Assembly: GCF_943913045.1 (NCBI RefSeq) | Contig: NZ_CALTVH010000001.1 | Coordinates: 186,001-250,000, forward strand | Direction of reading: 5' to 3' | From: an uncultured Ezakiella sp. | GTDB lineage: Bacteria; Bacillota; Clostridia; Tissierellales; Peptoniphilaceae | Length of the DNA stretch: 64,000 nucleotides | Part shown: positions 62,053 to 64,000 of the stretch, in pieces | Position numbering within the stretch: position 1 is the stretch's first letter | Layout of the letters: every line of letters begins with the position of its first letter | Program-made: the position numbers and the translations under genes | Notes under the pieces: model-generated | Databases searched by the model: none | Told to the model about the DNA's origin: nothing | Seen by the model: only the letters and a program-made list of their open reading frames with translations

Positions 62053-62081
62053 ATTATACAATATTATGCCATTAATTGCAA
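62053..62081 (-). promoter_or_regulatory. Promoter of the small gene plus SLH gene (TTGCAA-17-TATAAT)
   Basis: Minus strand TTGCAA (62076-62081), 17-bp spacer, TATAAT (62053-62058). Directly follows the HIT-gene terminator. Confidence 0.85.
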
Positions 62082-62082
62082 T

Positions 62083-62102
62083 AAAAAAGGGCCTCTAGCC
62101 CT
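62083..62102 (-). terminator. Terminator of rsmE-mtaB-HIT
   Basis: Minus strand AGGGC/GCCCT stem with a five-base loop, followed by TTTTT, just after the HIT-gene stop. Confidence 0.8.
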
Positions 62103-62107
62103 CTTTA

Positions 62108-62443
62108 CTAAAATTCCCAAGTGAGTTTTCTGCCACCAATTAAATGAAAGTGTAGATGTCTTACTGATTGACCACCATCTTCTCCAACATTAGAGACCAC
62201 TCTATAGCCATCATCCAAACCAAGTTTCTTTGCAACTTCTTCAATTTTTAAAAATATATGTCCAACATCTTTTGCATCTTCTTCAGTCAATTTGTCAACT
62301 CCATCAATGTGCCTCTTAGGAATAAAAAGCACATGAACAGGTGCTACTGGATTAATATCTTCAAATGCGTAACATACATCATCCTCATAAACAAGTTTAG
62401 AAGGAATATCACCTTTAACTATTTTGCAGAACAAACAATCCAT
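62108..62443 (-). CDS. HIT-family nucleotide-binding hydrolase (Hint-like)
   Basis: 111 residues: MDCLFCKIVKGDIPSKLVYE, HVLFIPKRHIDGVDKL and the His triad HLHFH near residue 98. Hint proteins hydrolyse aminoacyl-adenylates and nucleoside phosphoramidates. The start is inside the end of mtaB (25-bp overlap), with AAGGAGG upstream. Confidence 0.95.
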   Translation of the reverse strand: MDCLFCKIVKGDIPSKLVYEDDVCYAFEDINPVAPVHVLFIPKRHIDGVDKLTEEDAKDVGHIFLKIEEVAKKLGLDDGYRVVSNVGEDGGQSVRHLHFHLIGGRKLTWEF

Positions 62444-63720
62444 CTTAAATTACCTCCTTGATTTTTTAATTCTACATCCACTACTTGATTTATTTTCAGT
62501 TCTGGATTCTCATTTACATCTATTTCAGCTCTAATATAATTAGAAGTATAACCAATAAACTTTCCTTTTGACCGTTCTTCTATCAAAACCCTTTCTCTTT
62601 TATCCACCATGCTGCATAAAAATTCATCTTCTAACTCTTCAGAAACATCTCGTAATAAGTGAGCTCTATTATTTTTTATTTGCGGATCCACTTGCTCCAT
62701 TAAAGCTGCCTTTGTATTTTTCCTTATTGAATAAGGAAAAACATGAATCCTGGAAAGTTTAATTTCTTTTACATAATCAATAGTAGTTTTAAAGTCATCG
62801 TCTGTTTCATTTGGAAACCCAACAATTACATCAGAAGTAATACCTGCATCAGGAAAATATTTGCGAATCATATTAACCTTTTCTTTAAAAATATCAGTAG
62901 TATACTTTCTATTCATTAGCTTTAAAATTTTATTAGAGCCTGATTGAAGTGACAAATGAAAATGTCTGCAAAAGTGTTCTATCTTTGATACTCTTTCTAG
63001 AAAATCCTCCGTTATTACACTTATCTCTAAACTTGAAAGCCTAATTCTCATATTCTTGTCAACTTCAGCTACAGCTTCAATAGCATCTATTAGTTTATAG
63101 CCGTCCAAATCTTTTCCGTAGCTTGCAACTTCAATACCGGTAATTACAAGTTCTTTAACACCACTTTCCTTTAGATACTGAGTTTCTTTTTTTATACTTT
63201 CTATATCACGAGAACGCACTCTGCCCCTAGCGTACGGAATAATACAATAAGTGCAAAAATTATCACATCCATCTTGAATTTTTAGAAACGCTCTAGTCTT
63301 TTCACCTGTAGAATGAATCGGTAAGTTTTCATAAACCCTATATTTAGAAATATCATTTACTGCATTGGTTTTTTCTCCTAGTTTATGAGCATGGTCATTA
63401 ATTATATCTACGACTTTCATCTTGTCGATATTACCATAAACTATATTTACATTTTTATTTTTTAATAATTCATCTTTTGAAACCTGGGAGTAACAACCCA
63501 TAATAATCGATAGGTTGTCAGGATTAATTCTTCTGTTGCGCCCAAGGGCCTGCCTGCTTTTTTTATCGCTCTCATTGGTTACTGAGCAAGAATTTAATAT
63601 AAATACATCACAAATATCATCTTCTACAAGCTCATAACCTAAAGCTTCTAGCGCCTTAGAAAGAGCCATGCTCTCAACAAAATTTACCTTACATCCCAGT
63701 GTCTTAATCTTTACTTTCAT
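62419..63720 (-). CDS. mtaB: tRNA (N6-L-threonylcarbamoyladenosine-C2) methylthiotransferase MtaB
   Basis: Radical SAM methylthiotransferase acting on t6A37 of tRNA. 433 residues. UPF0004 domain with TLGCKVNFVES, LNSCSVT and MGCYSQ (auxiliary cluster Cys). Radical SAM motif CDNFCTYC in QDGCDNFCTYCIIPYARG, and GFPNETDDDF. C-terminal TRAM domain. The order rsmE-mtaB is usual in Firmicutes. Overlaps rsmE by 17 bp. Confidence 0.97.
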   Translation of the reverse strand: MKVKIKTLGCKVNFVESMALSKALEALGYELVEDDICDVFILNSCSVTNESDKKSRQALGRNRRINPDNLSIIMGCYSQVSKDELLKNKNVNIVYGNIDKMKVVDIINDHAHKLGEKTNAVNDISKYRVYENLPIHSTGEKTRAFLKIQDGCDNFCTYCIIPYARGRVRSRDIESIKKETQYLKESGVKELVITGIEVASYGKDLDGYKLIDAIEAVAEVDKNMRIRLSSLEISVITEDFLERVSKIEHFCRHFHLSLQSGSNKILKLMNRKYTTDIFKEKVNMIRKYFPDAGITSDVIVGFPNETDDDFKTTIDYVKEIKLSRIHVFPYSIRKNTKAALMEQVDPQIKNNRAHLLRDVSEELEDEFLCSMVDKRERVLIEERSKGKFIGYTSNYIRAEIDVNENPELKINQVVDVELKNQGGNLRWIVCSAK

Positions 63721-64000
63721 ATGCCTCCACGCAAGAATTTATAATTGATAGTGCAGAAAAGCCTGCTAACTCTGATCTTAAAATTCTTGAAAATAATCTA
63801 ACGGGCTTAACGCCGTTTTGAACTGCAAAATCAACTTCATCTTTATGATAACCACCTTCAGGTCCTACAAAAATTGAAATTGAATCAATGTCTTTTAAAT
63901 CTAAATTGCCTATATAATTTGAATCTTCAAGCTCATATAATATAAGGCTCAAATCATCATGCTTTGCTTTTAATACTGCATCTTCGAAATTTATAGTATT
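63704..64000 (-). CDS. rsmE: 16S rRNA (uracil1498-N3)-methyltransferase, N-terminal part outside the window
   Basis: 99 codons are open from the right edge to the stop at 63704-63706. The visible part has ISIFVGPEGGYHKDEVDFAV and VRLFSRILRSELAGFSALSII, the SPOUT-fold SAM-binding and trefoil-knot motifs of RsmE. The TTG at 63950-63952 is not a real start; the frame continues upstream with matching sequence to position 64000. Followed by mtaB. Confidence 0.93.
   Translation of the reverse strand, partial: NTINFEDAVLKAKHDDLSLILYELEDSNYIGNLDLKDIDSISIFVGPEGGYHKDEVDFAVQNGVKPVRLFSRILRSELAGFSALSIINSCVEAYESKD

Noticed and set aside
63704..63952. Separate short gene starting at TTG 63950
   Set aside because: The frame is open to the window edge with RsmE-like sequence; this is just the tail of rsmE.

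Overview
The window is a 64 kb piece of a low-GC, Gram-positive, anaerobe-type chromosome. Three things suggest a member of Clostridia/Tissierellia (Peptoniphilaceae-like): a SCIFF peptide and its radical SAM maturase, a tRNA for selenocysteine, and the gene order ruvCAB - spoIID - queA - tgt - yajC - SCIFF - secDF - recJ - relA - dtd. The exact genus is inference. Almost all genes are on the minus strand, in tightly packed and often overlapping operons. There is no phage, insertion sequence, CRISPR array or rRNA operon.

Layout from left to right. 1-8960: pnp (cut by the left edge), small unrecognised genes, a long ppGpp-synthetase-like protein, a cytosolic PpiC isomerase, and a T-box-controlled ileS of the IleRS2 type with a GXHH-variant HIGH motif. 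8972-20476: housekeeping genes (SAF-domain dehydrogenase, flavoprotein, prfA-prmC, rpmE, glpX-transaldolase-nitroreductase, dtd-relA-recJ). 20537-24693: one operon, yajC - scfA - scfB - secD - secF, with its own promoter and a strong terminator. The 49-residue SCIFF precursor scfA is followed by an attenuator-like hairpin. 24697-30198: tgt, queA, SpoIID-like and ruvBAC. 30200-33806: CBS-ACT protein, PBP, FtsW/RodA and an FHA protein (peptidoglycan synthesis). 33833-34531 (+): recX and a GIY-YIG protein.

34537-45374: a long overlapping minus operon with an RluA-type synthase, a GH3 lipoprotein, AddB- and AddA-like proteins, a response regulator, a histidine kinase and a lipoprotein. Before it lies a small membrane-protein gene with its own promoter. 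45455-46075 (+): an orphan membrane protein with an acidic linker and a YceG-like domain. 46235-48062: phosphoglucomutase and a free-standing tRNA-Sec gene. 48162-55364: an F-type ATP synthase operon whose c subunit carries a complete sodium-binding signature. It is preceded by an ornithine carbamoyltransferase gene, with atpZ and atpI divergent from it. 56014-59304: holA and a comEC reading frame broken at a run of six T. 59387-60648 (+): a two-part ThrE-like exporter behind a promoter that contains a perfect 19-bp palindrome. 60644-64000: an SLH-domain protein, a small unknown, HIT, mtaB and rsmE (cut by the right edge).

Together the genes serve information processing, envelope growth, protein export, sodium or proton bioenergetics and stringent response. 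The points most worth following up are the SCIFF/Sec operon with its internal attenuator, the GXHH IleRS under T-box control, the Na+-type c ring with displaced atpZI, the orphan tRNA-Sec, the frameshifted comEC and the palindromic operator of the exporter.
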